Shown here: in pieces, positions 27,036 to 36,817 of the stretch
How the letters are laid out: the number at the start of each line of letters is the position of its first letter
Position numbering within the stretch: the stretch's first letter is position 1
Assembly: GCA_903911085.1 (NCBI GenBank)
Contig: CAIWCC010000186.1
Coordinates: 18,951-82,950 of the forward strand
Length of the DNA stretch: 64,000 bases
Source of the DNA: an uncultured Bacteroidales bacterium
Lineage (GTDB): Bacteria > Bacteroidota > Bacteroidia > Bacteroidales > Paludibacteraceae
Reading direction: 5' to 3'
Translations under genes and position numbers: made by a program
Notes under the pieces: generated by a model
What the model was told of the DNA's origin: nothing
Database searches by the model: none
Seen by the model: the letters and a program-made list of their open reading frames with translations, nothing else

Positions 27036-29558
27036 ATGAAAATCCGACTAAGTTTGCCTCTCTTTTTGATGTTTATTTGCTTGACTTTTTCTACAATTGT
27101 AAATGCAGTTCCACCTGCCAACAAAGGCTATAAATTACTTTTTGATGAGTCATTTGTGGGCGACACACTCAACACCAATAACTGGTACTATCGCATTGGT
27201 CCACGCACTGGTACTGGTATCGATGGGCTAAACTTGAAGGAAAATGTGTTTGTAAAAGACGGCACTTTGCATATTACCGCTAAGTACGAAATGATTAGCG
27301 GAGCTTATGAAAATACCGGTGGTGGAATTATTACCAAAAATGATTTTGGCTATGGTTATTACGAATGTCTATCAAAGCCCTTTATGTTAGGCAGGGGAGT
27401 GCATTCGGCTTTTTGGCAGGCGGGTAGTTTAGTGCCAAACAATAACATTTTCGAAATTGATTCTTACGAGATTGATTCAAAATCGTGGATGGCTTGCAAT
27501 AATTTGTATTATAAGATTTGTCCAACAGCTTACACCGAATATCCATGGCCTCACAGAGCCAATATCCCTTTTAAGTTCAATACCGACGGATGGTTTTTGG
27601 ACGCTTATGAACGCACTCCCGAAGGCGTAATTTTCTACGACAATGGTGAGGTTGTAGCCCGAGCAGAATGGGATGAACTAAATGCTGCGCAAATGGTGTG
27701 GCTCACTTCCCTCAATGGGGTTGGAACGGTAGAAACAGCTAAACTGCCTGGTGAAAGCTTGTTTAAGTATTTCCGCTTTTATGCCAAAGATTATCCCGGA
27801 TACAACATTTTGCCCAATGGAAATTTTGAGTGCAACCAGGATAGAATTACCGCTTCAAATCCAGTATCGTGGGTTGTAACTGGTACCGCGGATGCAGTTA
27901 CTATTGTCAAAGGAAATGCATCGCGCGATAATTACAAACTTAGAATTTCCAAAACAGCAGCTTACCAAACTACACTTTCACAAAGACTTACCTATATCAT
28001 GAATGGTGACTATACTCTTACTGCCATGGTACGTTCATCGGGTGGGCAAACTGAAGCCAAGCTGAAAGCCAAAGATTTTGGTGGTGCGGAAGTGTTTGCC
28101 AACATAACTGCCAACTCAAGCTGGACCAAAATCACCATACCACATGTTGAAGTTGTTAACAATAAAATCAATATTGATATTACAACTACTGGTGCAGCTG
28201 GCCAGTGGTTAGAAATTGATGATATTAACCTGATGAAGCCCGTATTGCAGGGACAAGTTGCACCCACTCCACTACCATTTCAAACTTTAAGCGAACCATT
28301 GTGGAAATTGGCTGAAAAAGAGGCTGTTAAATTTATGGGAGATGATAAATTTTACTTTTTCGACAGAAATGTAGGTTATGGTGATGCAATCTCAGTTTCA
28401 TTTACCATAACTGCCGATATGAAAGCAAATATGACTCCCATTGCACGCATACCAAAAACAGGTACTTCGGGATGGGCAGTACAGCTGAATGAAGATGGAA
28501 GTTTGATTTTCAGGATTGGAAGCGTGGCTAGCCATACCGATGTGTTGGCTTCCAATGTTTATACAGTTGGTCAGCCAGTAAATGTATGTTGCGTTTACAA
28601 TTCTGGAACTGCATTTATTTTTATCAACGGAAGCCTTGTAAGCAAAGTAACTGGAATTACTCAGTTTACAAAAGATGGAACAGCTGCAGGAAGACTTGGC
28701 GCTGTTGGGTCTGCCTATTCTGCTGTGGGCGAAGTGGTTTTGCCCGATTCTACAATTGTGAATACCAATACAACCATGAAAAACTTCAAAGGTTCGATTC
28801 AGCACCTCCGTGTATATAACATTGCTATTTTGGGTGATCCAAACACTGAATATATAAAAAATGGTGGTTTCGAAACTACCACAGCCGGACAAATAAATTG
28901 GGAAATGACCCGTGATTTACTTAATTATTCAGCTTTTACATGGCTAAATACCGATCCTGCTGAAAAACTTAATTCAATGCGTGTGGTATCCCAAAACAGC
29001 GCTAATCTATTCGGTGCAAGCCTCTCACAAAAGATTGCGGTTAGCGAAGGCCGCTACCAGTTGAAATTCAAAGCCCGAGCAACTAACACCGTGGCGCCCA
29101 ATAATAAATTTGCTTTTAAGTTTACCGATTATAATTCAGGAAAGTCTATTATGTTGAACGATAGTGCTCCCCGAATAGTGCTACCAACTTCGGTGTGGCA
29201 ATCGTACAACTATATGGTGGATTTAAATGAAAACTTTAGTGCCAAACTTAACTTTGGATATGCAAATGCTGGCAATTTTGATATGGATAGTATATCACTT
29301 GTTCGTATTGGAAATGTGATTTCAGGCACTTCAAAAGTATTTCAGAACGACGCCAATGTAAAAGTTGTTAATAGCAAAATAATGGTGAGTTCTACCACTG
29401 CTCAACATCTTGAAGTATTTTCATTTTCGGGACTTCTACTTGTTTCAAAACATATTCCAGCTGGTGAAAGTAGTTACCAACTAAAGCAAAATGGAGTTTT
29501 TATTATCCGACTTTGGAATGAAAATACTTTGCTAACCAAAAAATTAATAGTTGGTTAA
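27036..29558 (+). CDS. GH16 beta-glucanase with LamG-like and CBM modules, T9SS signal
   Basis: 840 residues. Signal peptide about 1-24; GH16 about 30-260 with FDESFVGDTLNTNNW at the start and active site FEIDSYE (E140, D142, E145). A CBM4/9-like module (about 262-405, ILPNGNFECNQ) is followed by a LamG/concanavalin-like sandwich (about 415-605). A second CBM (about 608-765, IKNGGFETTTAGQINWEMTR) is nearly shared with the next protein, and a T9SS-type end closes the chain. Likely a surface laminarinase-type endo-glucanase; the extra modules suggest binding to an insoluble or branched glucan. First gene after the operator pair and promoter. Confidence 0.88.
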   Translation: MKIRLSLPLFLMFICLTFSTIVNAVPPANKGYKLLFDESFVGDTLNTNNWYYRIGPRTGTGIDGLNLKENVFVKDGTLHITAKYEMISGAYENTGGGIITKNDFGYGYYECLSKPFMLGRGVHSAFWQAGSLVPNNNIFEIDSYEIDSKSWMACNNLYYKICPTAYTEYPWPHRANIPFKFNTDGWFLDAYERTPEGVIFYDNGEVVARAEWDELNAAQMVWLTSLNGVGTVETAKLPGESLFKYFRFYAKDYPGYNILPNGNFECNQDRITASNPVSWVVTGTADAVTIVKGNASRDNYKLRISKTAAYQTTLSQRLTYIMNGDYTLTAMVRSSGGQTEAKLKAKDFGGAEVFANITANSSWTKITIPHVEVVNNKINIDITTTGAAGQWLEIDDINLMKPVLQGQVAPTPLPFQTLSEPLWKLAEKEAVKFMGDDKFYFFDRNVGYGDAISVSFTITADMKANMTPIARIPKTGTSGWAVQLNEDGSLIFRIGSVASHTDVLASNVYTVGQPVNVCCVYNSGTAFIFINGSLVSKVTGITQFTKDGTAAGRLGAVGSAYSAVGEVVLPDSTIVNTNTTMKNFKGSIQHLRVYNIAILGDPNTEYIKNGGFETTTAGQINWEMTRDLLNYSAFTWLNTDPAEKLNSMRVVSQNSANLFGASLSQKIAVSEGRYQLKFKARATNTVAPNNKFAFKFTDYNSGKSIMLNDSAPRIVLPTSVWQSYNYMVDLNENFSAKLNFGYANAGNFDMDSISLVRIGNVISGTSKVFQNDANVKVVNSKIMVSSTTAQHLEVFSFSGLLLVSKHIPAGESSYQLKQNGVFIIRLWNENTLLTKKLIVG

Positions 29559-29601
29559 AGGAAAAATACTTATCGAAAAATAATCATAAAATATCACTAT
29601 C

Positions 29602-31620
29602 ATGAAACGAAATTCAACATTTTCAATTAGAATATTTCAATTTTCAATTTTTATTTTATTTCTATCGAATAATATTTTTGCAGCAGATGCTCCAAAGCCA
29701 ATTTTACCGGGTGGAAATGACAAATGGAAACTAAAATGGAACGATGAATTTGATTATTCAAATGCTGCCTTGGATAATGCATGGTATTCTGCCAATGGAG
29801 CTCAAACATGGATATTGTGTAGTCGCTGGCGCGAAAATGCCGTGGTGAGTAACGGTACACTCAAATTGATGAATAAAAAGGAGGTTCGTGGAGGTCAGAA
29901 CTGGACTTCGGGTAGCATCTGGACTAAACAGCAATTTCAGTACGGTTATTATGAGTGCAGGTATCGTTATGCCGCTGCAACTGGTACTAATAACTCATTT
30001 TGGTTAATGAGTCAATCAGCCCCAACGGTTGGTAAAAAGTTTGAATTGGACATAAACGAAGGACATTATCCATCTGATATGGCAACAAATATCCACAACT
30101 GGACTGACGTAACCACTAACCCTACTACAGGTGCTCAGACACATCCAAGCTCAAGCAAATCGTTTAAGTTTTCAACCACACCTGATGTTTCAATTCCATT
30201 GGAAACCCCAATTATTACTCGTAAAATTCGTTTGACTTCGAATTATGCAACACATTTTCATCTTCAAGAATTTCGCATATACAACGTTAATGCAGCTGGT
30301 TTTCCGTCAGCAATATCTGCCACTGCCGATAATGACGTTACAGGATTGACTAATTATGCTCGCGACCCTTTGACTAAGGTCACTTCGAGTGGTGTGTACG
30401 GAGCTGGTTACGAACTGGCAAAAGTGGCAGATGGGTCTTTGACCACTCATTGGGTTTCGCAAACCGCTGGTGCTAAGTGGATTGAATTTGAGTTTAGTGC
30501 AGATAAAACCATTGGTTGTATTCAGTTTGTAAGTGGCTGGTTGAGTGGCACAACGTACAACAATATCTTGGATGATTACAAAGTACAATATTTGAATGGA
30601 ACGGAATGGGTTGACATTCAATCTTTGGATCCTTCTGTTGCAGGTGTTAACTTTGGTCGCGATTTTCATTATTTTGGACTTAAATGGTCGGCCGATTCAT
30701 TGGCTTTTTATTGCGATGGAAAACAAATGCGCAGTGTGAAGAATGATTTTTGTTTTAGTCCAGCTCCTGTTTACTTGAGCGAAGCTATTATTTCATGGGC
30801 TGGAACCGTTACCGATGCTATTGACGGCACTCAAATGGAAGTAGATTATGTTCGTATTTACGACCCCACAACTCCTTCTGCTACTCCAACAGAACAATTG
30901 CTAAATGGCGGTTTTGAGGTTACTACAGCTGGTTCTATTAATTGGGAAATGACTCGCGATTTACTGAATTATACCAGTTATTCATGGCTCAAAACAGATC
31001 CGGGCGACAAGTTGGTTTCGTTGCGTGTGAAATCGGAAAGCAGTAGCAATCCATTTGCAGCTATTTTAGGACAAAAAGTGGCGTTGGACAAAGGTGAGTA
31101 CTTGTTGCGTTTTAAAGCTCGATCGAGCGCTGTGCTGCCTGCCGACAATAAATTTGTGTTTAAGTTCAGCAATATGTATACCGATAAAACTATGTTTATG
31201 AATGACTCAACACCACGCGTAGTTATTCCTACTCCTGAATGGAAATCATATAGTTACAAGTTGAATTTAAAAGAGGATTATTCGGGAAAAATAACCTTTG
31301 GTTTCGGAAATTTGGGGACATTCGATCTCGACAGTATTTCATTAGTCAGACTTGGAGATGCAGTAGTTTCAGCTGTTCATGCTCCTGCTACAAATAAGGT
31401 GGAAGTTTACGGTGCAAATGGTAAATTGGTAATAAAATCAGAAACAAGTCAGCATATTGAAGTTTATAATCTTGATGGTTCAATGCTCGTTTCGACACAG
31501 GTGCCTGAAGGCGAAAGTTATATCACTCTCAAAAGAAGCGGCATTCTGTTAGTTCGTTTGCGAAACAAGGATGGGGTTGCAACAAAAAAAGTATTAATAA
31601 GTTTTGATAAAAAGATTTAA
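29602..31620 (+). CDS. GH16 enzyme with discoidin-like domain inserted in the catalytic fold, T9SS signal
   Basis: 672 residues. GH16 N-terminal half about 40-192 (LKWNDEFDYSNAALDNAWYS) with active site FELDINE (E148, D150, E153). It is then interrupted by about 160 residues (about 193-352) that look like an F5/8 C-type sandwich (KIRLTSNYATHFHLQEFRIY, then AKWIEFEFSADKTIGCIQFV). The GH16 fold resumes with HYFGLKWSADSLAFYCDGKQ and ends EVDYVRIYDP. A CBM (about 435-590) and T9SS-type end follow. The insertion falls in the surface loop after the catalytic helix-like segment. The stop codon overlaps the next gene's start by one base (TAATG), so the two are translationally coupled. Confidence 0.85.
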   Translation: MKRNSTFSIRIFQFSIFILFLSNNIFAADAPKPILPGGNDKWKLKWNDEFDYSNAALDNAWYSANGAQTWILCSRWRENAVVSNGTLKLMNKKEVRGGQNWTSGSIWTKQQFQYGYYECRYRYAAATGTNNSFWLMSQSAPTVGKKFELDINEGHYPSDMATNIHNWTDVTTNPTTGAQTHPSSSKSFKFSTTPDVSIPLETPIITRKIRLTSNYATHFHLQEFRIYNVNAAGFPSAISATADNDVTGLTNYARDPLTKVTSSGVYGAGYELAKVADGSLTTHWVSQTAGAKWIEFEFSADKTIGCIQFVSGWLSGTTYNNILDDYKVQYLNGTEWVDIQSLDPSVAGVNFGRDFHYFGLKWSADSLAFYCDGKQMRSVKNDFCFSPAPVYLSEAIISWAGTVTDAIDGTQMEVDYVRIYDPTTPSATPTEQLLNGGFEVTTAGSINWEMTRDLLNYTSYSWLKTDPGDKLVSLRVKSESSSNPFAAILGQKVALDKGEYLLRFKARSSAVLPADNKFVFKFSNMYTDKTMFMNDSTPRVVIPTPEWKSYSYKLNLKEDYSGKITFGFGNLGTFDLDSISLVRLGDAVVSAVHAPATNKVEVYGANGKLVIKSETSQHIEVYNLDGSMLVSTQVPEGESYITLKRSGILLVRLRNKDGVATKKVLISFDKKI

Positions 31621-33017
31621 TGAAAAATTTAGGTCTGATAATTTTATTGGCAAGCTATTTAGCTTGCGGTTCGTTAGTAGCTGCCACATCAGCAAAAGTT
31701 TTTTATATATCATTTAAATCGACTGATCAAATTCTGGGTAATCCCGTGAAAGAGTATCCGCAGGATAGTATTTCTACCTCAGCAAAAGAAAAAATCACCA
31801 TCTTCCCTCAAATTAAATATCAGACAATTACCGGGATAGGTGGTTGTTTTAATGAAAATGGCGGGGAAGCATTGTTGAGCTTACCGAAAGAGAAACAGCA
31901 AGAAATCCTTAGAAATTTGTTTGACGAAAAAACGGGTTGCGGTTTCAACTTTTGCCGTACAGCCATTGGTGCAAGCGATTTTGGGCTGGATGCTTATAGC
32001 TATTCCGAAACGGCAGGCGACTATAAACAATCGAAATTCTCTATCGACCGCGATAAAAAATACGTATTGCCCTATATCAAATCGGCATTGGAAATTAATC
32101 CCAAAATTAAACTCTTTGCCTCGCCCTGGAGCCCGCCGGCGTGGATGAAAGTTTCGGGTATAATGGTGGGTGTGCGTCCCGATAATACGCTGAAAGACAG
32201 TACCCAGATTTACAAGGCTTATGCTATCTATTTGGCTAAATATATTAAATCTTACGCAAAAGAAGGCGTGATAGTTAGCCGCATTCATCCACAAAACGAA
32301 ACGGATATGAATTCCACTTATCCGTCGTGTGTGATGACTACCAAAGAGATGAGTAATCTGGTAATGAATTATTTGATTCCAGAATTTAAACGCTCGAACG
32401 TGAAAACCGAAATTTGGGCAGGCACCTACCGCACTTATGGAAAACTGGAAGCGCTGGAGCTTTTTGCGGATGCGAAATTCCGTAATTCCGTTTCAGGAGT
32501 TGGTTTGCAATACACCAAACCCATTCACCTGAACGATTTCAGAGCACTTTTTCCCAATGTGAAAATGATGCACACCGAAGGCAAATGCTACAATGGAGAT
32601 AACAGCATGAAACAAGCTCAGGCTCGCTGGACAGAAGTGTCCGACTACCTGAACGGTGGTGTTGAAAATTACGCTTATTGGAATATGATTCTGAACGAAA
32701 CTGGTAAAAGTGCTTGGAACTGGAAACAAAACGGCTTAATAAACATCGACCGAAACAAAGGCACTGTAACTTACAATCCCGATTATGCTGTGATGTATCT
32801 GGTGAGCAAATTTATACGTCCGGGCACTGTTCGGGTGGCTCATTTTACTACCGGAGAACCTACTTCGTTAGTAGTCAAAAATACCAAAGGAAGCTATACT
32901 ATTGTGCTGCAAAACGATGCGGAAACAGATAAAATCGTTTCGGTACAATTCGACGATAGTAAACCACTTTTGGTAAAAATTCCTGCGCTGGCTTTGTCGG
33001 CTGTAGTACTTCAATAG
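31620..33017 (+). CDS. GH30 beta-glucanase (beta-1,6-glucanase-like)
   Basis: 465 residues, TIM barrel plus beta-sandwich typical of GH30. Signal peptide to about residue 22. Motifs: TITGIGGCFNENGGEALLSL at the barrel entry, FASPWSPPAWMK, acid/base region RIHPQNET (E227) and nucleophile region MMHTEGKC (E320). The usual NEP of the acid/base strand is NET here. Subfamily 3 enzymes cut beta-1,6-glucan, which would complement the three upstream GH16 enzymes on a laminarin-type substrate. No sorting domain, so likely periplasmic. Start codon overlaps the upstream stop. Confidence 0.88.
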   Translation: MKNLGLIILLASYLACGSLVAATSAKVFYISFKSTDQILGNPVKEYPQDSISTSAKEKITIFPQIKYQTITGIGGCFNENGGEALLSLPKEKQQEILRNLFDEKTGCGFNFCRTAIGASDFGLDAYSYSETAGDYKQSKFSIDRDKKYVLPYIKSALEINPKIKLFASPWSPPAWMKVSGIMVGVRPDNTLKDSTQIYKAYAIYLAKYIKSYAKEGVIVSRIHPQNETDMNSTYPSCVMTTKEMSNLVMNYLIPEFKRSNVKTEIWAGTYRTYGKLEALELFADAKFRNSVSGVGLQYTKPIHLNDFRALFPNVKMMHTEGKCYNGDNSMKQAQARWTEVSDYLNGGVENYAYWNMILNETGKSAWNWKQNGLINIDRNKGTVTYNPDYAVMYLVSKFIRPGTVRVAHFTTGEPTSLVVKNTKGSYTIVLQNDAETDKIVSVQFDDSKPLLVKIPALALSAVVLQ

Positions 33018-33038
33018 TAAAAATCTAATTTACAAATA

Positions 33039-36000
33039 ATGAAAAACACACTTTCTTTTTTAATCCTTTTCGCTTGTTTCAATTTTTTGGCAAGCGCTAA
33101 AACAAACCAAACTGACGATTTGGCTAGTCAGAATTTTGATGCAATAGTTTTGGGCACAACTGCCAATGTAGCTGCCAATGGCGCAATCACTTTTACGAGT
33201 GCAAAATGGACAAACGATGAATCCACCGGAACCGGAACAAATGCTGTTTGGAATAAGTTTTATTCGAATCAGGTATCTATAGCCAAAGATGCTACGGGTG
33301 CTAATACATCGAATTACATAACTTCCACCAACGACCGTTTGAGTTTGCTCTTTACGCCTCAAACTGCAGGTACAGTGGTGCTTGAAGCAAGAGTGAAAAC
33401 ACCGGCTACAACTGGTAGCAGTGGTTTTATTTCGCTAGATAATGACCCTGGTGCTACAAGTGGAAGTGCAACTGGGCGCTCTAATCTGATTTATTTTAAT
33501 ACTACCGCTGCCGGAACTACCACCATTTCGTATACCAATACTACCCAAGTGATGGCTACCGGACTTACACCTGCAACATGGTATTACATAAAAGTGGTTT
33601 ATTATATTACTGGTACTAAGGCTGGTAAATGGGATTTGTATTATGGTGCAACAGAGCCTACTACTTTAATTACGGCTAATCCTATTGCTTATCAAACAAG
33701 TGTTTCGGCGTATGCGTTGCAACGATTGTATGTTTCTGGGCCGTTTCTTATCGACGATATTCGCATTTACCAACCACCATTGGCTGCACCTGCACCTACT
33801 TCAACCGTTTCTATGGCAGTTGATGGCAATAAAGCAATTATAGGCAAGGAAATAACTGGTAGTTATACCTATAGCTCCTCTACTTCGCTTCCCGAAAAGG
33901 GCTCTAAATGGGCATTGGTGAGAGCCGATGATGCTGGATTTAATAGTCAAAAGGACACTTTAGATAGTGGTTTTACCAATGGTGCAGCAACTTTTCAATT
34001 ATCGCCCTACACCATATCTGCCAGTGATGCTTACAAATATATCAGGCTGGAAATAACGCCTATAGACAACAAAGGGAGCATTGGAAATAATGGTGTAAGT
34101 ACTGCAATTGGACCAGTTTTGGACAGTTATGGAAGTTATAAATCCATGGTTTTAGTGGATAATGAAAATGGTGCGCCACAATATACTACCGGTGGAACGG
34201 TTGGTGGATGGGGTACATTGGCATCAGGTCAATTGGTAGGATTTACTCAGACTCGCTCTTTCAAAAACAGTGTGGCTGGTGATATATTAGGGAATTTTGC
34301 CACATATAAACCCGATTTTGCATCTTTGGGTGCTGGTTATTACCAAGTAAAAGTTGTTTCTGTGGCTTCAGGGTCGCCTTTTACAGTGGATATTCATCAC
34401 GCCAATCCTATGGCAGCTGGTCAATACATCGACGAAGCCCAGCTTACTGTAACTCCTCTAGCCACCAAGTCGCAATGGATTGATTTGGGTTTTTTCTATT
34501 TTTCGGGTGATGGTACAGAAACAGTAAAACTATCGGCTACCAATAAGTCTACTGTTTTGCGTACTGATGCGGTGAGCTTTACTAAATTTATAGCTTCGGA
34601 TACCGATAACCGACTGCTGACGTTAACCACCAATGTCGGTACACTCATTCAAACCGCCAATACTGATAACGGTTTCAATTCTGACATTATTGATTATACG
34701 CTTGTTTTACCGGTTTCTACAACTTCATATACTGTAGCAGCTCTTTCTAATTCGTCGAATTCCACAATCACTGTCAACAGTACACCCTTAAACAACTTTT
34801 CGGCTTCGGCAGCCATCAACTTTGATGCAACAGCAACAATTGTAGTTACCAATAACGGAATTTCAAAAACATATACCATCAAAACGGTTCCTCCGGCTCA
34901 ATCGATTGCTAATAAGCTCATTTTGTTTGAACCCATCCGCGATGCCGCAGGTAGCTTTTCTGTTATTCCGGTTATCGACACAAATTATTCGGTGAATATA
35001 ACTTCTATGTCGCCTGCCGGAATTATCAATGCCGATGGTACTGTTCTTTCTCGCCCTGCAACCACTACATTTGTTGAGGTTTCGGTACAAATTCAAAGTA
35101 AAACGAATGCAGCAGATGTTGCTACCAAAACATTGCAGGTAAAAGTGACACCAACCTATACGGCACCCACCGGCGATTTAGCTGATGCTCAAGCTGCTTT
35201 TAGTCGTAAAAAAATGGGTTTCTTTGTGCATTATGTCCCTTATCTTACATCCGGAAAAAATGGTATTGTAAAAGACATCAATGTTTTAGCCGACAACTTT
35301 GATGTGGAACAATTTGCGCAGGATGCGGCTGATTTTGGTCTGGAATATGTGGTGTTTACAGGTTGGCATGCACGTATGTTGCCGCTTTTTCCAAGCAAAG
35401 TGGTGAAAAAATGGCGCGACGACCGCCGTACTATTCCGCAAGCACCGTCATATTCAAACCGCGACGTGATTGGTGATTTAATCAAAGCATTGAAAGCCAA
35501 AAATATAGATTTACATCTTTATATGCACCCTACAGATGGTCACGATTTTAAAGATTATGGTCCCTCTGAGAATATTCTTCAGGATCAGGCTCTTACAGGA
35601 TATACCGATAGCTCCAATGGGTATGCCTACTGGAATCAGTATCTGAATGAATTACTCAATGAAATGTGTGAGCGATATGGTGATGGAATTAAGGGCTTTT
35701 GGATTGATGGTGGCGCCACACGACTGGATGTACCACGCCTGAGAAAAACGCTACGGTCGTACAACCCGAATATGATGATAGTTGAAAATATAGGTGGAAA
35801 CAGAGGTTTATCCTTAAAAACACCCGGCTATACCGGTATGGCCGATCACAATGCCTGGGAGGTAAGTCATATCAATTCGGGTTCATTAAGCCTTTTGACG
35901 CCTAATCCGGCATTGGTGTTGACCGACGGAAAAACATGGCCGGCTTATGTGCCTCAAGTGGCATTGGTAGTGGGCAATGGATGGTGGGCCAAAGAGGGAA

Positions 36001-36767
36001 CAAACAACTCGCAATATGCGGCAAAAGACCTTTATTTGTACAATGTGTTGATTGCATCGCAGAATAAATCGGGTGGTCTGCTCTACTCTACAGGCTGTTC
36101 GACCGGTAAAGCGAGCGACTTTGCCAATGCTAATATTTGGGATGGTGGTGCCGGAAATGGCAATATTTACGCTACTTTAAAAGCTGTGAATGATTACATT
36201 AAGCCTGTTGAAGAATCAATTAAAAACACCAATTTAAGTACTGCTTACCCCACAAATACTACTGGATACGCGTGGTTAGACCAGTACCAATGGGGCGTTT
36301 CTACCGAGTCGGCCGACAGTAAATATGTGTATCTGCATGTAGTGAAACCGCCCGTTGGCAAAACATTGTCTATTGGCCTGCCTACCGACAACAGCGCTTT
36401 TTCAACTACTGCCGTTGTGCTTAAATCGAAACAAACAGTAAGCTTTGCCAAAACGGCTACCGGCTATAATATCACTTTGCCCGAAACCGAAAATTGGGAT
36501 GCTGTGAATACGGTTATTCGTTTAGAAAGAGCAACTACATCGTCTAAATACGTAAATGAAAACCTAAGTTATGTGCGAGTCGTTGATGGTAAGCTACTGG
36601 TTACAAGCAATGTTTCGCAGAAGTTGGATGTATTCGCTGTTGATGGCACTAAAATAATGTCGATTCCATTAATTGCTGGTGAAAACACCGTTTCATTAAA
36701 TTATAAAGGAATGTTTATTGTCAGCTTGAGTGCCAATAAGGGTAAGGTTTTGAAATTGATTTTGTGA
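33039..36767 (+). CDS. Large GH29-like protein with LamG and Ig modules, T9SS signal
   Basis: 1242 residues. Signal peptide about 1-20; LamG-like sandwich about 30-245; Ig-like module about 250-365; a second sandwich about 370-530 resembling golvesin/CBM modules; cadherin-like strands about 530-700. A TIM barrel follows at about 715-1085 with GH29 traits: KKMGFFVHYVPYLTSGKNGI, EYVVFTGWHARMLPLFPSKV, and GFWIDGGATR with D890 at the nucleophile position. A beta-sandwich and a T9SS-type end complete it. GH29 enzymes are retaining alpha-L-fucosidases, but the GWHARM segment replaces the usual KHHDGF, so another substrate is possible. Follows GH30 by 21 bases. Confidence 0.75.
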   Translation: MKNTLSFLILFACFNFLASAKTNQTDDLASQNFDAIVLGTTANVAANGAITFTSAKWTNDESTGTGTNAVWNKFYSNQVSIAKDATGANTSNYITSTNDRLSLLFTPQTAGTVVLEARVKTPATTGSSGFISLDNDPGATSGSATGRSNLIYFNTTAAGTTTISYTNTTQVMATGLTPATWYYIKVVYYITGTKAGKWDLYYGATEPTTLITANPIAYQTSVSAYALQRLYVSGPFLIDDIRIYQPPLAAPAPTSTVSMAVDGNKAIIGKEITGSYTYSSSTSLPEKGSKWALVRADDAGFNSQKDTLDSGFTNGAATFQLSPYTISASDAYKYIRLEITPIDNKGSIGNNGVSTAIGPVLDSYGSYKSMVLVDNENGAPQYTTGGTVGGWGTLASGQLVGFTQTRSFKNSVAGDILGNFATYKPDFASLGAGYYQVKVVSVASGSPFTVDIHHANPMAAGQYIDEAQLTVTPLATKSQWIDLGFFYFSGDGTETVKLSATNKSTVLRTDAVSFTKFIASDTDNRLLTLTTNVGTLIQTANTDNGFNSDIIDYTLVLPVSTTSYTVAALSNSSNSTITVNSTPLNNFSASAAINFDATATIVVTNNGISKTYTIKTVPPAQSIANKLILFEPIRDAAGSFSVIPVIDTNYSVNITSMSPAGIINADGTVLSRPATTTFVEVSVQIQSKTNAADVATKTLQVKVTPTYTAPTGDLADAQAAFSRKKMGFFVHYVPYLTSGKNGIVKDINVLADNFDVEQFAQDAADFGLEYVVFTGWHARMLPLFPSKVVKKWRDDRRTIPQAPSYSNRDVIGDLIKALKAKNIDLHLYMHPTDGHDFKDYGPSENILQDQALTGYTDSSNGYAYWNQYLNELLNEMCERYGDGIKGFWIDGGATRLDVPRLRKTLRSYNPNMMIVENIGGNRGLSLKTPGYTGMADHNAWEVSHINSGSLSLLTPNPALVLTDGKTWPAYVPQVALVVGNGWWAKEGTNNSQYAAKDLYLYNVLIASQNKSGGLLYSTGCSTGKASDFANANIWDGGAGNGNIYATLKAVNDYIKPVEESIKNTNLSTAYPTNTTGYAWLDQYQWGVSTESADSKYVYLHVVKPPVGKTLSIGLPTDNSAFSTTAVVLKSKQTVSFAKTATGYNITLPETENWDAVNTVIRLERATTSSKYVNENLSYVRVVDGKLLVTSNVSQKLDVFAVDGTKIMSIPLIAGENTVSLNYKGMFIVSLSANKGKVLKLIL

Positions 36768-36817
36768 CAAATTACAGAGTTGGCATGGTAAGAAATATAT
36801 TAGATTAGAAAAAAAGT

